Below, in pieces: positions 53,206 through 61,556 of a stretch of DNA of 64,000 nt (positions are counted from its first letter, which is position 1; each line of letters starts with the position of its first letter). The translations under genes were made by a program, and so were the position numbers. This DNA comes from Rugamonas fusca (GTDB lineage: Bacteria; Pseudomonadota; Gammaproteobacteria; Burkholderiales; Burkholderiaceae_D). The stretch covers positions 151,175-215,174 of the forward strand of contig NZ_JACEZS010000010.1 of NCBI RefSeq assembly GCF_014042365.1. Direction: 5' to 3'. The notes beneath the pieces were generated by a model. That model was given only the letters and a program-made list of their open reading frames with translations. It was not told the origin of the DNA and ran no database searches.

Positions 53206-53925
53206 ATGCAGATCCAGGTTGATATCCGTAAGAAGATGCGCTCGGGCGCCCGCACGTTCACGCTGGACGCGCAATTTACCTCCGACAGCCAGCGCATCGT
53301 CATCTACGGCCCGTCGGGCGCCGGCAAGAGCCAGCTGATGAAAGCCGTGGCCGGGTTGATGACGCCGGACGCGGGCCGCATCGCGCTCGACGGCCGCCTG
53401 CTGTTCGACCGCGCGGGCGGAGTGGACCTGGCGCCGCAGCAGCGCCAGGTGGGCTACCTGTTCCAGGATTACGCGCTGTTCCCCCATTTGAATGTGCGGC
53501 AGAACATCGCGTTTGGCCTGGCGCGAGGCTGGTTCAATCCGCGCGCGCGGGCCGATGACGCGGCCGTGCGCCACTGGCTGCAGGCGTTCGAGCTCGAGCA
53601 CGTGGCGCACCAGTTTCCACACGAACTGTCGGGCGGTCAGCGCCAGCGCGTGGCGCTGGCGCGGGCGCTGGTGCCCGATCCGCAGGCGCTGCTGCTGGAT
53701 GAGCCGTTCGCCGCGCTCGATCCCAGCCTGCGCGCGCGCATGCGCTCCGAGCTGGACGCGCTGCAGCGCCGGCTGGCCATCCCCATGATTTTGATCACGC
53801 ACGATCCCGACGATGCGCGCGTGTTCGGCGAACACATCCTGCGCATGGAAGACGGCAAGATCGCGCCGGTGCGCACCTTTGAATTCCCGGAGTTGAAAGA
53901 TGGAACACGACAAACGAGCACCTGA
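53206..53925 (+). CDS. modC: Molybdate ABC transporter ATPase ModC (short form)
   Basis: 239 residues. Walker A GPSGAGKSQ, Q-loop FQDYALFPH, ABC signature LSGGQRQRVALARAL, Walker B LLLDEPFAALD and the H-switch ITHDPDDA are all present. It stops after the core and lacks the C-terminal TOBE (molybdate-binding) domain of the about 350-residue E. coli ModC, so feedback inhibition of transport by molybdate at this subunit is probably absent. The last 26 bases overlap modE. Otherwise a normal importer ATPase. Confidence 0.93.
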   Translation: MQIQVDIRKKMRSGARTFTLDAQFTSDSQRIVIYGPSGAGKSQLMKAVAGLMTPDAGRIALDGRLLFDRAGGVDLAPQQRQVGYLFQDYALFPHLNVRQNIAFGLARGWFNPRARADDAAVRHWLQAFELEHVAHQFPHELSGGQRQRVALARALVPDPQALLLDEPFAALDPSLRARMRSELDALQRRLAIPMILITHDPDDARVFGEHILRMEDGKIAPVRTFEFPELKDGTRQTST

Positions 53926-54733
53926 CGGCGCGCCACCGCAACTGGCCTTGCAAGGCAATGTGTGGATGACGGTGGGCGGCGAGAAGCTGGGTGGCCAGGA
54001 CCGCGTGGCGTTATTGGCGGCCATCGCGGAAACGGGTTCCATCACGCGCGCGGCCAAGGCCGTCAAGATGAGCTACAAGGGCGCGTGGGACGCCATCGAC
54101 GCCATGAACAACCTGGCCGGCGCCACGCTGGTCGAGCGCGTGGCCGGCGGCAAGGGCGGCGGCGGCACGCGGCTGACGGCGCGCGGCGCGCAGCTGGTGG
54201 CCAACTTCCGCCAGATCGCGGCCGAGCACGACCAGTTCATCGCCCATTTGAGCGCCCAGTCCCACGGCCTGGCCGACGATTTTTTATTGATACGGAAAAT
54301 GCAGATGCAAACGAGTGCGCGTAACCAGTTCAGCGGCACCGTCATCGCCCTGCGGCGCGGCGCCGTCAACGACGAGGTGGTGCTGGAGATCATGGGCGGG
54401 CAACAGGTCGTGGCCACCATCACGCGCGACAGTTGCGACAGCCTGGGCTTGCGCGAGGGCGCGCCGGCGTTCGCGCTGGTCAAGGCCTCGTCCATCATCG
54501 TCATGACGGATGCGACCGGCGCGCGCCTGTCGGCCCGCAACCAGCTGGCCGGCACGGTGGTGCGCTTGCAGCCGGGCGCCGTCAACACGGAAGTGAGCAT
54601 CGCCTTGCCGGGCGGCGGCACCATCGCCGCCATCATCACGCGCGACAGCGCCGAAGCGCTCGATCTCGCGGTGGGGGCGCCGGCCACGGCCATCTTCAAG
54701 GCGTCCAGCGTCATCCTCGGCACCGCCGGCTAA
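53900..54733 (+). CDS. modE: Molybdate-responsive regulator ModE
   Basis: 277 residues. The N-terminal LysR-like winged helix (about 30-125: GSITRAAKAVKMSYKGAWDAIDAMNNLAG, then GTRLTARGAQLV) is followed by two tandem TOBE (molbindin) domains that begin TSARNQFSGTV and LSARNQLAGTV. Molybdate binding to the TOBE pair drives DNA binding at the Mo-box. It overlaps modC by 26 bases, so the regulator is produced with the transporter it controls, an autoregulatory loop. GGAG-like GGAGTTGAAAG precedes the start. Confidence 0.94.
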   Translation: MEHDKRAPDGAPPQLALQGNVWMTVGGEKLGGQDRVALLAAIAETGSITRAAKAVKMSYKGAWDAIDAMNNLAGATLVERVAGGKGGGGTRLTARGAQLVANFRQIAAEHDQFIAHLSAQSHGLADDFLLIRKMQMQTSARNQFSGTVIALRRGAVNDEVVLEIMGGQQVVATITRDSCDSLGLREGAPAFALVKASSIIVMTDATGARLSARNQLAGTVVRLQPGAVNTEVSIALPGGGTIAAIITRDSAEALDLAVGAPATAIFKASSVILGTAG

Positions 54734-54735
54734 GT

Positions 54736-55545
54736 TCAGACCTGGCCCCACGGCAGGAACTTGGCGGGCGTGGTGCCCAGGATGCGGCGGAACAGGGCGA
54801 TGAAGCTGCTCACGCTGTCGTAGCCGAGGTTCATGGCCACCGTCGTCACGGACTCGCCCGCCGTCAACAGTTCCATGCCTTTCTGCAGGCGCGCGATCTG
54901 GCGCCATTCCACCAGCGACATGCCGGTTTCAGCGCGGAAGTGGCGCGTCACGCTGCGCCGCGACAGGCCGATCCGTTCGGCCCAGCCATCGAGGTCCGTT
55001 TCATCGGCCGGGTTCTCGGCGATGCTGGTCGCCATCGCCAGCAGGCGCGGATGGCGCGGCATGATCAGGCGCAGCGGGTCCGGTTCGGCCCGGCTTATCT
55101 CATCGAGGAACACCATCATCAGCCTGTGTTCGGCCGCGTCGGCGGGCGTGCCTTGCGGCCAGCCGCGCATGCGCTCGAACAGGGCGCTGGCCACGGGCGA
55201 CAGGCGCAACACCTGGGGCTGCGCTGGCAGCGCGTCGCACAACGTCGGCGCCAGGTGCAGCGTGTAGCCGGCCAGGCCGGGACGCAGCTTGCTGCCGTGC
55301 ACGCTGGCGCCGTGCGCCATCTGCGGCGGCACCCAGCCCAGGCGGCCCGGCGGCAGCACGGTACGGTTGCCGCCCGCTTCCAGCACGATCAAGCCCTGCA
55401 AGGCGATGTACATCTGGCCTTCCGGATGGCGGTGGATGTGCTTGCCTTTATCTGTCCCGGACAGATCGGCATGGGTGGGCGTGAGCAGCATGGGGAAGTC
55501 GGCCGTGAGCCGGCGTTCTTCGAAAGGAGGAGGGTGCAAATGCAT
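54736..55545 (-). CDS. AraC-family transcriptional regulator
   Basis: 269 residues. An N-terminal cupin-like ligand domain (HIHRHPEGQMYIALQGLIVLEAG) precedes a C-terminal AraC DNA-binding domain (about 160-262) with two helix-turn-helices: WAERIGLSRRSVTRHFRAETGMS and VAMNLGYDSVSSFIALFRRILGTTP. It ends two bases from modE on the opposite strand and is divergent from the degenerate IMPase gene at 55644, which it may regulate. The ligand is unknown. Confidence 0.92.
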   Translation of the reverse strand: MHLHPPPFEERRLTADFPMLLTPTHADLSGTDKGKHIHRHPEGQMYIALQGLIVLEAGGNRTVLPPGRLGWVPPQMAHGASVHGSKLRPGLAGYTLHLAPTLCDALPAQPQVLRLSPVASALFERMRGWPQGTPADAAEHRLMMVFLDEISRAEPDPLRLIMPRHPRLLAMATSIAENPADETDLDGWAERIGLSRRSVTRHFRAETGMSLVEWRQIARLQKGMELLTAGESVTTVAMNLGYDSVSSFIALFRRILGTTPAKFLPWGQV

Positions 55546-55643
55546 ATTGTGGCCCGATCGCGTTATCTCTTGTCTGGCGCCAGTTAGCCGGACGACGGCG
55601 CTGCTGGCATGCTAGGAACTTTCATTTATAGCAAGGATTTAAC

Positions 55644-56468
55644 ATGACTGCAATCGATACCGAAGAGGTGCTGGCCCTGTTGCGGAGTGTGGGAGCATCC
55701 TTGTGCGACACGTTCTGGCAACTGGAGCCGGTGGTGGAACTCGATGAGATGGCGGCCGCCTTCCAGCGCATCGACGGCCAGGCCTCGGCCGCGCTGCGCG
55801 GTGGACTGGCCGAGCTGTATCCGCGCATCGGCTGGATGGAAGGCGAGTTCGAGGGCGCCGACAGCGACGACGAGGAAGCCGTCGCCTTGCTGGCGCAGGG
55901 CGAATACTGGATTTGCGATGCGATCGATGGCGCGGCCCAGTACCTGCGCGCGATGCCGAACTGGGCCATGTCGCTGACGCTGGTGCGCGAAGGCGTGCCC
56001 GTGTTCGTGGCCGTGTTCGACGCGGCCCACGACGAGATGTTCCACGCCGTGTGGGGTGGCGGCGCGTGGTGCAACGGCAAGCCGGTGCGCGTGAACCAGC
56101 GCGAGAGCCACTACAACGGCGTGGTGGCCACCAGCCAGCCGCCGTTCGCCGTCAAGCAACCGCGCGCCGTGGGCCGTGCCGGCCGGGCGCTGAGCGCCAT
56201 GCTGCCCGACGTGGCGGCCGTGCGCAACCTGGGCCCCACGTCGCTGCAACTGGCCTATGTGGCTTGCGGCCGGCTCGACGCGTTCTGGGAATTCGGCGAG
56301 GACGGTTTCAACTGCATGGGGCCGGCGCTGCTGGTGCGAGAAGCCGGTGGCATGGTGAGCCAGGTCGATGGCGCGCCTTACCGCCTGCTGTCGGCCGACA
56401 TTGCGGCTGCGCCGCCCCGCGTGCACGCGTCCATGCTGCTGCGCTTGCAGGAAGTGCTGGCGGCGTAA
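55644..56468 (+). CDS. Divergent inositol-monophosphatase-family protein
   Basis: 274 residues with the IMPase fold but altered metal sites. The second motif reads CDAIDGAAQYLRAMPNW (family [14 protein letters not shown]), the GEE loop is WMEGEFEG, and the usual PWDxAAG is FNCMGPA, so the third metal aspartate is replaced by Asn. Compared with the intact SuhB at 18170-18961, catalysis is doubtful or re-specialised. AAGGA precedes the ATG. It is divergent from the AraC regulator with about 98 bases between them. A different phosphoester substrate, or a binding role, is possible. Confidence 0.78.
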   Translation: MTAIDTEEVLALLRSVGASLCDTFWQLEPVVELDEMAAAFQRIDGQASAALRGGLAELYPRIGWMEGEFEGADSDDEEAVALLAQGEYWICDAIDGAAQYLRAMPNWAMSLTLVREGVPVFVAVFDAAHDEMFHAVWGGGAWCNGKPVRVNQRESHYNGVVATSQPPFAVKQPRAVGRAGRALSAMLPDVAAVRNLGPTSLQLAYVACGRLDAFWEFGEDGFNCMGPALLVREAGGMVSQVDGAPYRLLSADIAAAPPRVHASMLLRLQEVLAA

Positions 56469-56573
56469 GCGACACCAAGGCGTCAGTGCCGGCGCCGGCA
56501 GCACGGTCAGGGCGCCGCACGGACGGCGCCGGCCGTGGCTGCCGCGCGGGCGTGCTCACGGCCGTGGCGACGG

Positions 56574-56930
56574 TCAACTGGCGTCTTCCTTGCCCCCCTG
56601 GCGCGTGGCGCTCTTGTCCTGTTGTTGCGAGCTGGCGGCGGCGCGCACCTTGCCGTTCTGGCGCGCCGCCAGTTGCCGGTTCTCGCCACCCTTGCGGCCT
56701 ATCTCTGCCATATGCTCGCGGTCGCGGCTGACGGCCTCGCCGCCTTTCTGGCCGGCGCGGCGCGCTTCCTCGGAATCGAACTCGTGCGCCGTGCCTTTCT
56801 GGTGGGCCGCCTGGCCGCCCTTGCTGGCGATTTCGCGCTGCTGCGCCTCGCTCATGGCGGCAAAGCCGCGCTTGGCCGTGCCTTTTTGCGTGCCGCCTTT
56901 ACCCTGCTCGCTACCTTGATTGCTGGCCAT
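56574..56930 (-). CDS. KGG-repeat stress-induced protein
   Basis: 118 residues, hydrophilic and probably disordered. It contains three glycine-rich KGG units (GFAAMSEAQQREIASKGGQAAH, FDSEEARRAGQKGGEAVS, REHMAEIGRKGGENR), the pattern of YciG/GsiB-like stress proteins that accumulate in stationary phase or desiccation. AAGGAGG precedes the ATG at 56930; an earlier in-frame ATG at 56948 is less likely. The glutamine-rich tail is low complexity. It neighbours the phasin-like gene on the same strand, suggesting a shared stress regulon. Confidence 0.85.
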   Translation of the reverse strand: MASNQGSEQGKGGTQKGTAKRGFAAMSEAQQREIASKGGQAAHQKGTAHEFDSEEARRAGQKGGEAVSRDREHMAEIGRKGGENRQLAARQNGKVRAAASSQQQDKSATRQGGKEDAS

Positions 56931-57069
56931 ATCGACCTCCTTAGTCATGGGAAATGATTGTTTATCGCAGGGCACCGCGTTGTGGCGCCGGCGAACCGGG
57001 CACGTTCGGCTGCCCTGCGTGGTTAGAGATGGGCCGCCGGCGGAAGTTCCATGTGGCGTGGCCCCAGGT

Positions 57070-57558
57070 TCAGTGCGGCCGCTGGCCCGCGTGTTCGTCC
57101 GCGTGGCCGTCGCCACCGTGGATGCCGGCCTGCAGTTGCTCGACCGCCTGCTGCTGGCGTTCCGTCGCTTTGGCCGCTTCCTCGGACGCGCGGCGCATGG
57201 CGTCCTCGGCCAAGGCCGTGGCCGAGCGGCTCAGCTTGGGCATATGGGTTTCCGTGGCGCGGGCCAGGTCGTCGCAGGCATGGGCCATGGTGTCGGCCAG
57301 CTTGCGCTGGTACTCGCGCAGCGGGCCGTTGGCGGGATTGAGCTTGCTGCCCAGCGCCGCGCCCAGTTCGGCCGCGTTGCCATCGGCCATTGAGCGCTGG
57401 CATATCTGGCCCAGGTCGGCCAGCATGTCGCGCGCCAGCTGCAAGTTCAGTTCGCCGACTTTGTGCATCGTGTCGAGCAGGTGTTGGCTCACGTCGGTGG
57501 AATAGGTGATCAGGGCGTCGCAATGCGACCGTAACGCGGGGGGGATGAGTGTATCCAT
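57070..57558 (-). CDS. Phasin-family protein
   Basis: 162 residues, all-helical amphipathic (YSTDVSQHLLDTMHKVGELNLQLARDMLADLGQICQ, MAHACDDLARATETHMPK), the Phasin_2-type pattern, with a glutamine- and histidine-rich disordered tail. Phasins coat polyhydroxyalkanoate granules. GAGGA precedes the ATG. It is shorter and lacks the lysine/alanine tail of the phasin at 41986-42750, so the two probably have different roles. It lies upstream of the KGG-repeat gene on the same strand. Confidence 0.8.
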   Translation of the reverse strand: MDTLIPPALRSHCDALITYSTDVSQHLLDTMHKVGELNLQLARDMLADLGQICQRSMADGNAAELGAALGSKLNPANGPLREYQRKLADTMAHACDDLARATETHMPKLSRSATALAEDAMRRASEEAAKATERQQQAVEQLQAGIHGGDGHADEHAGQRPH

Positions 57559-57583
57559 GGCGTATCCTCAAGCTGGCGGTTGG

Positions 57584-57605
57584 AAACGCCCGGCGGCGCC
57601 GGGCG
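57584..57605 (-). terminator. GC-rich hairpin after the CurA-like gene
   Basis: CGCCCGGC-GGC-GCCGGGCG, a perfect 8-bp stem followed on the minus strand by TTTCC. It lies about 100 bases past the oxidoreductase stop. The short T-run makes it a weak terminator candidate. Confidence 0.4.
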
Positions 57606-57704
57606 GCAAGTGCTCACTTGGGATAGACGCTGGCGGCGCGCGGAAGTTCCGCCGGCGCGTGAAGATGAGGGCTGGGGCGGCGCGGGCCGCCCCCGTGTGC
57701 GCGT

Positions 57705-58736
57705 TTAGTCTTGCGCCACCTGCAGCACCAGCTTGCCGAAGTTCTTACCTTCAAACAGCATGTTGAGCGCTTGCGGGAACTGGGCTATGCCTTGCACCAC
57801 GTCTTCCTTGCTCTTGATCTTGCCTTGCTTGAGCCACTGGCCCAGCGCGGCCACGCCCAGGTGGTAGCGGTCGGCGTAATCGAACACGACGATGCCTTCC
57901 ATGCGGGCCCGGTTGACCAGCAGCGACAGGTAGTTGGCCGGTCCCTTCACGGGCTCCGTGTTGTTGTACTGCGAGATGGCGCCGCAGATCACGATGCGGG
58001 CCTTCATGTTGATGCGGGTCAGTACGGTGTCGAGGATGTCGCCGCCCACATTGTCGAAATACACGTCCACGCCTTGCGGGCAGTGCTGCTTGAGGCCGTC
58101 ACGCACGGAATCGTGCTTGTAGTCGATGCAGGCGTCAAAGCCCAGTTCGTTGACGACGAAATCGCATTTTTCCTTGCCGCCGGCGATGCCGACCACGCGG
58201 CAACCGAGCTGCTTGGCCACCTGGCCCACGGTCTGGCCCACGGCGCCGGCCGCGCCCGACACCACCACCGTCTCGCCGGCCTTGGGCTGGCCCGATTCGA
58301 GCAGGCCGAAGTAGGCCGTCATGCCGGGCATCCCCAGCGTGTTGAGGTAGGTGGTCAGCGGCGCCAGCGTCGGGTCGACCTTGTAGAACGCGCCGGCCTT
58401 GTCGTCGGCCTTGCCGATCCAGTAGCGCTGCACCCCCGTGCCGCCGGATACATGGTCGCCCACGGCGAATTTGGGCGAGCGCGAGGCCAGCACCACGCCA
58501 ATGCCGCCGGCCCGCATCACTTCGCCGATGGCCACCGGGCGGATGTAGGACTTGGCGTCGTTCATCCAGCCGCGCATGGCCGGGTCCAGTGACAGGTACA
58601 GCACCTTGACCAGGATTTCGCCGTCGGCCAATTCGCGCACCGGCTCCACCACCTGCTGCCAGTCGCTGGCCTTGACCATGCCCACGGGGCGGGCGGCGAG
58701 GCGAAATTGCAGGTTCTCCAAGACGTTCGTTGTCAT
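57705..58736 (-). CDS. NADP-dependent medium-chain reductase (CurA-like)
   Basis: 343 residues of the zinc-free medium-chain dehydrogenase family that includes curcumin reductase CurA, leukotriene B4 dehydrogenases and YncB. Seen: LYLSLDPAMRGWMND, the nucleotide loop VVSGAAGAVGQTVGQVAKQLG, VVGIAGGKEKCDFV (NADP-type), and FDNVGGDILD. It probably reduces the double bond of alpha,beta-unsaturated carbonyls using NADPH. It is divergent from purU and shows no operon partner. Confidence 0.9.
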   Translation of the reverse strand: MTTNVLENLQFRLAARPVGMVKASDWQQVVEPVRELADGEILVKVLYLSLDPAMRGWMNDAKSYIRPVAIGEVMRAGGIGVVLASRSPKFAVGDHVSGGTGVQRYWIGKADDKAGAFYKVDPTLAPLTTYLNTLGMPGMTAYFGLLESGQPKAGETVVVSGAAGAVGQTVGQVAKQLGCRVVGIAGGKEKCDFVVNELGFDACIDYKHDSVRDGLKQHCPQGVDVYFDNVGGDILDTVLTRINMKARIVICGAISQYNNTEPVKGPANYLSLLVNRARMEGIVVFDYADRYHLGVAALGQWLKQGKIKSKEDVVQGIAQFPQALNMLFEGKNFGKLVLQVAQD

Positions 58737-58913
58737 TTTTTCTTCCTCTGTAAGGGTAGGTGGCGTCCACTATACCGCATAAATGCACGACCGTGCTATT
58801 TCCGATTTTGTGGCCAGTGGCGATGCCTTTCTGCCCACTTTTTTACGGCAGGGGCTCCGGCATGCGACAATATCGCCCTTGTTCAGATAACGCATCATTG
58901 CCCAATAGCAGCC

Positions 58914-59783
58914 ATGACCCACCCCGAATACATTTTGACTCTCTCCTGCCTGGATCAGCGCGGTATCGTTCATCGCGTATCGGGCTTCCTGGCCGACCAC
59001 GGCTGCAACATCATCGACTCGGCCCAGTTCGGCGACGGCGAATCGCGCCTGTTCTTCATGCGCGTGCACTTCGCGCTGGAGGATAGCGCCGTGGGCGACG
59101 CGCTGCTGCGCGCCGATTTCGGGCAGCTGGCGGCCGAGATGGGCCTGGACTGGGAACTGCGCGACGCGCGCTACAAGCCGCGCGTGATGCTGATGGTGTC
59201 CAAGATCGGCCACTGCCTGAACGACCTGCTGTTCCGCTACAAGAGCGGCCTGCTGCCGGTGGAGATTCCGGCCATCGTGTCCAACCACATGGACTTCTAC
59301 CAGCTGGCGGCCAGCTACAACATCCCGTTCCACCACCTGCCGCTGGCCACCGGCGCGCCCAAGGAAGCCAAGGCCGCGCAGGAAGCGAAGATCATCGAGC
59401 TGATGAACACCCACGGCATCGACCTGGTGGTGCTGGCCCGCTACATGCAGATCCTGTCGCCCGAACTGTGCGCGGCCCTGAAGGGCAAGGCGATCAATAT
59501 CCACCACTCCTTCCTGCCCAGCTTCAAGGGCGCCAAGCCGTATGCCCAGGCCCACCACCGCGGCGTCAAGCTGATCGGCGCCACCGCCCACTTCGTGACG
59601 GGCGACCTGGATGAAGGCCCCATCATCGAGCAGGACGTGGAGCGCGTGGACCATTCGATGGACGCCGAAACGCTGTCGGCCATCGGCCGCGACGTGGAGT
59701 GCGTGGTGCTGGCGCGCGCCGTCAAGTGGTTCGTCGAGCACCGCATCCTGCAAAACGGCGAGAAGACCGTCGTATTCAAGTAA
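58914..59783 (+). CDS. purU: Formyltetrahydrofolate deformylase
   Basis: 289 residues. An N-terminal ACT domain (YILTLSCLDQRGIVHRVSGFLADHGCNIIDS) precedes a formyl-transferase-like hydrolase domain with VLARYMQILSPELC, INIHHSFLPSFKGAKPY and the ATAHFVTGDLDEGPIIEQD loop (catalytic N/H/D). The enzyme releases formate from 10-formyl-THF, feeding purine biosynthesis. The start at 58914 gives the normal N-terminus; a longer reading begins within the divergent gene. Followed by a YaeQ gene 30 bases downstream. Confidence 0.95.
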   Translation: MTHPEYILTLSCLDQRGIVHRVSGFLADHGCNIIDSAQFGDGESRLFFMRVHFALEDSAVGDALLRADFGQLAAEMGLDWELRDARYKPRVMLMVSKIGHCLNDLLFRYKSGLLPVEIPAIVSNHMDFYQLAASYNIPFHHLPLATGAPKEAKAAQEAKIIELMNTHGIDLVVLARYMQILSPELCAALKGKAINIHHSFLPSFKGAKPYAQAHHRGVKLIGATAHFVTGDLDEGPIIEQDVERVDHSMDAETLSAIGRDVECVVLARAVKWFVEHRILQNGEKTVVFK

Positions 59784-59813
59784 TCGTTTATATCATTTAC
59801 AGAGTTTCACAAG

Positions 59814-60356
59814 ATGGCCCTCAAAGCGACAATCTACAAAGCCGATCTGCAAATCGCGGATATGGACCGCAACTACTACGAGAGCCAGGCGCTGACGCTG
59901 GCGCGCCATCCGTCCGAGACGGACGAGCGCATGATGGTGCGCCTGCTGGCCTTCGCCATCCACGCCAACGAGGCGCTGACCTTCACCAAGGGCTTGTTCG
60001 ACGTGGAGGAGCCGGACCTGTGGCAGAAGGACCTGACGGGCGCCATCCAGCTGTGGATCGAAGTGGGCCAGCCGGACGAGAAGAAGCTGCTCAAGGCTTG
60101 CGGCCGTTCCGAGCACGTGGTGGTGTACAGCTACAGCGCCACCAGCCATATCTGGTGGAAGCAGCTGGCCAACAAGGTCGAGCGGTGCAAGAACCTGACC
60201 GTGATTAATTTGCCGGCCGACGCCACCGCCGAGCTGGAGAAAATGGCCCAGCGCACCATGCAACTGCAATGCACGATACAGGACGGCCAGATCTGGCTCA
60301 CGGACGGCACCGCGACGGTGGAAATCGGCCGCGAAACGTTCAAGGCCGAGCGCTGA
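59814..60356 (+). CDS. YaeQ-family protein
   Basis: 180 residues matching YaeQ throughout: MALKATIYKADLQIADMDR at the N-terminus, LARHPSETDERMMVRLLAFA, the acidic EVGQPDEKKLLKACG (PD-(D/E)xK-like core) and the IGRETFKAE end. YaeQ has a nuclease-like fold of unknown cellular role, once proposed as a suppressor of rfaH loss. Normal length. Probably co-transcribed with purU. Confidence 0.93.
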   Translation: MALKATIYKADLQIADMDRNYYESQALTLARHPSETDERMMVRLLAFAIHANEALTFTKGLFDVEEPDLWQKDLTGAIQLWIEVGQPDEKKLLKACGRSEHVVVYSYSATSHIWWKQLANKVERCKNLTVINLPADATAELEKMAQRTMQLQCTIQDGQIWLTDGTATVEIGRETFKAER

Positions 60357-60428
60357 CCTTTTCCCGAAAAAGGACAGCATAAATCAAGTTCGCCGCAGCT
60401 GTTCGCGTGGCGAAAATGCGCACTCCGC

Positions 60429-60434
60429 TATAAT
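60429..60434 (+). promoter_or_regulatory. -10 element of a possible leaderless promoter
   Basis: A perfect TATAAT ends seven bases before the ATG at 60441. Transcription would start at or beside the initiation codon, and no ribosome site is visible, so a leaderless mRNA is likely. The -35 region is weak. Confidence 0.5.
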
Positions 60435-60440
60435 CGCCCC

Positions 60441-60851
60441 ATGTCCAGGAAATCGAACCTACGCGCGTTGCACATCTGGATCGCATGCTTTGCGATTCTC
60501 ATGAACGCGCTTGCGCCGTCGATTTCCCATGCCGTCGCCTTCATGCAGGGCCAGCCGCCGAGCTGGGAAATCTGCCGCAGCACACTGCAGGCCGCGCCGG
60601 CCGGCGAAATGCTCCAGGCCATACTGGCCGATGGCGCCGACAAACAGCCGGCGCCGCACAAGGCCATGTTCAGCATGGACGATTGCGGCTATTGCACGCC
60701 ACACGCCGGCAGCTACGGCCTGTTGCCTACGCTCGTCTCCGGGCTGGGCCTGTTCAGCACGCACTCGATACAACCGTTCCTGTTCTACCGCTCGCCCGCG
60801 CCGCTGATGGCGTGGTCGGCCTCGCGCCCGCGCGGCCCGCCCGTGGCCTGA
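60441..60851 (+). CDS. DUF2946 small exported protein (copper-associated)
   Basis: 136 residues. A hydrophobic signal/membrane segment (about 8-32) is followed by the DUF2946 cysteine motif MDDCGYCTPHAG in the middle, then a hydrophobic stretch and a proline-rich end. DUF2946 genes are found next to PCuAC and TonB receptors in copper-handling loci, as here. The Cys-x2-Cys plus histidine suggests metal binding. It begins a likely three-gene plus-strand operon, though 242 bases separate it from the PCuAC gene; no gene was recognised in that gap. Confidence 0.82.
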   Translation: MSRKSNLRALHIWIACFAILMNALAPSISHAVAFMQGQPPSWEICRSTLQAAPAGEMLQAILADGADKQPAPHKAMFSMDDCGYCTPHAGSYGLLPTLVSGLGLFSTHSIQPFLFYRSPAPLMAWSASRPRGPPVA

Positions 60852-61093
60852 TTGCGGCTTGCATGCGGCCTGCCTGCGACCTGATGCCGGTCACATTCCG
60901 CGCGCCGCGCCGTTCCCCGCACCGCACCCGTAATCGTATAGCCCAGGCGCCTGACCGCGCCTGAATAGAATGCCGCCCCGCGCGGCCCCGCGAGTACCGC
61001 CGTTGTGCCTCCGTCGTTGTCCGCGCCGATCCGGCCCGGCAGCCTGACCCGGCACCGCACCGGCCCGTACCGCCACTTGAAGAGAGAACGAAC

Positions 61094-61540
61094 ATGAACA
61101 AGCAAATCCTGACCTTCCTCGCATCGATGACGATTGCCTCCTGCGCCATGGCCCAGGTTACCGTGAAGGATGCATGGATACGCGCCACCGTGCCCACCGC
61201 CAAGGCCACCGGCGCCTTCATGCAGCTGCAGTCGGCGCGCGACGCGCGCCTGGTCGAAGTACGCTCCAGCGCGGCCGGCGTGGTCGAGATCCACGAAATG
61301 GCGATGGAAGGCCAGATGATGCGCATGCACGCCATCACCGGCCTTGATCTGCCGGCCGGCAAGCCCGTGAATCTGGCCTCGGGCGGCTACCACGTGATGC
61401 TGCTGGACTTGAAGCGCCAGTTGAAGGAGGGCGACACGGTGCCCATGACGCTGGTGATCCAGAACCAGGACAAGAAGACCGAGACCGTCTCGCTGTCCGT
61501 GCCCGTCAAGGCGCTCAACTATACCGCCCCCAAACATTGA
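61094..61540 (+). CDS. Periplasmic copper chaperone PCuAC
   Basis: 148 residues. Sec signal (to about residue 20, AMAQ), then the cupredoxin-like PCuAC domain with DAWIRATVPTAKATGAFMQL and the H(M)x10Mx21HxM copper site: HEMAMEGQMMRMH and YHVMLLDLK. PCuAC delivers Cu(I) to cytochrome oxidase or takes up copper in the periplasm. AAGAGAGAACG precedes the start. It lies 16 bases ahead of the TonB receptor gene, so a shared function in copper acquisition is likely. Confidence 0.94.
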   Translation: MNKQILTFLASMTIASCAMAQVTVKDAWIRATVPTAKATGAFMQLQSARDARLVEVRSSAAGVVEIHEMAMEGQMMRMHAITGLDLPAGKPVNLASGGYHVMLLDLKRQLKEGDTVPMTLVIQNQDKKTETVSLSVPVKALNYTAPKH

Positions 61541-61556
61541 GCCAGCGGAGCGTGCC

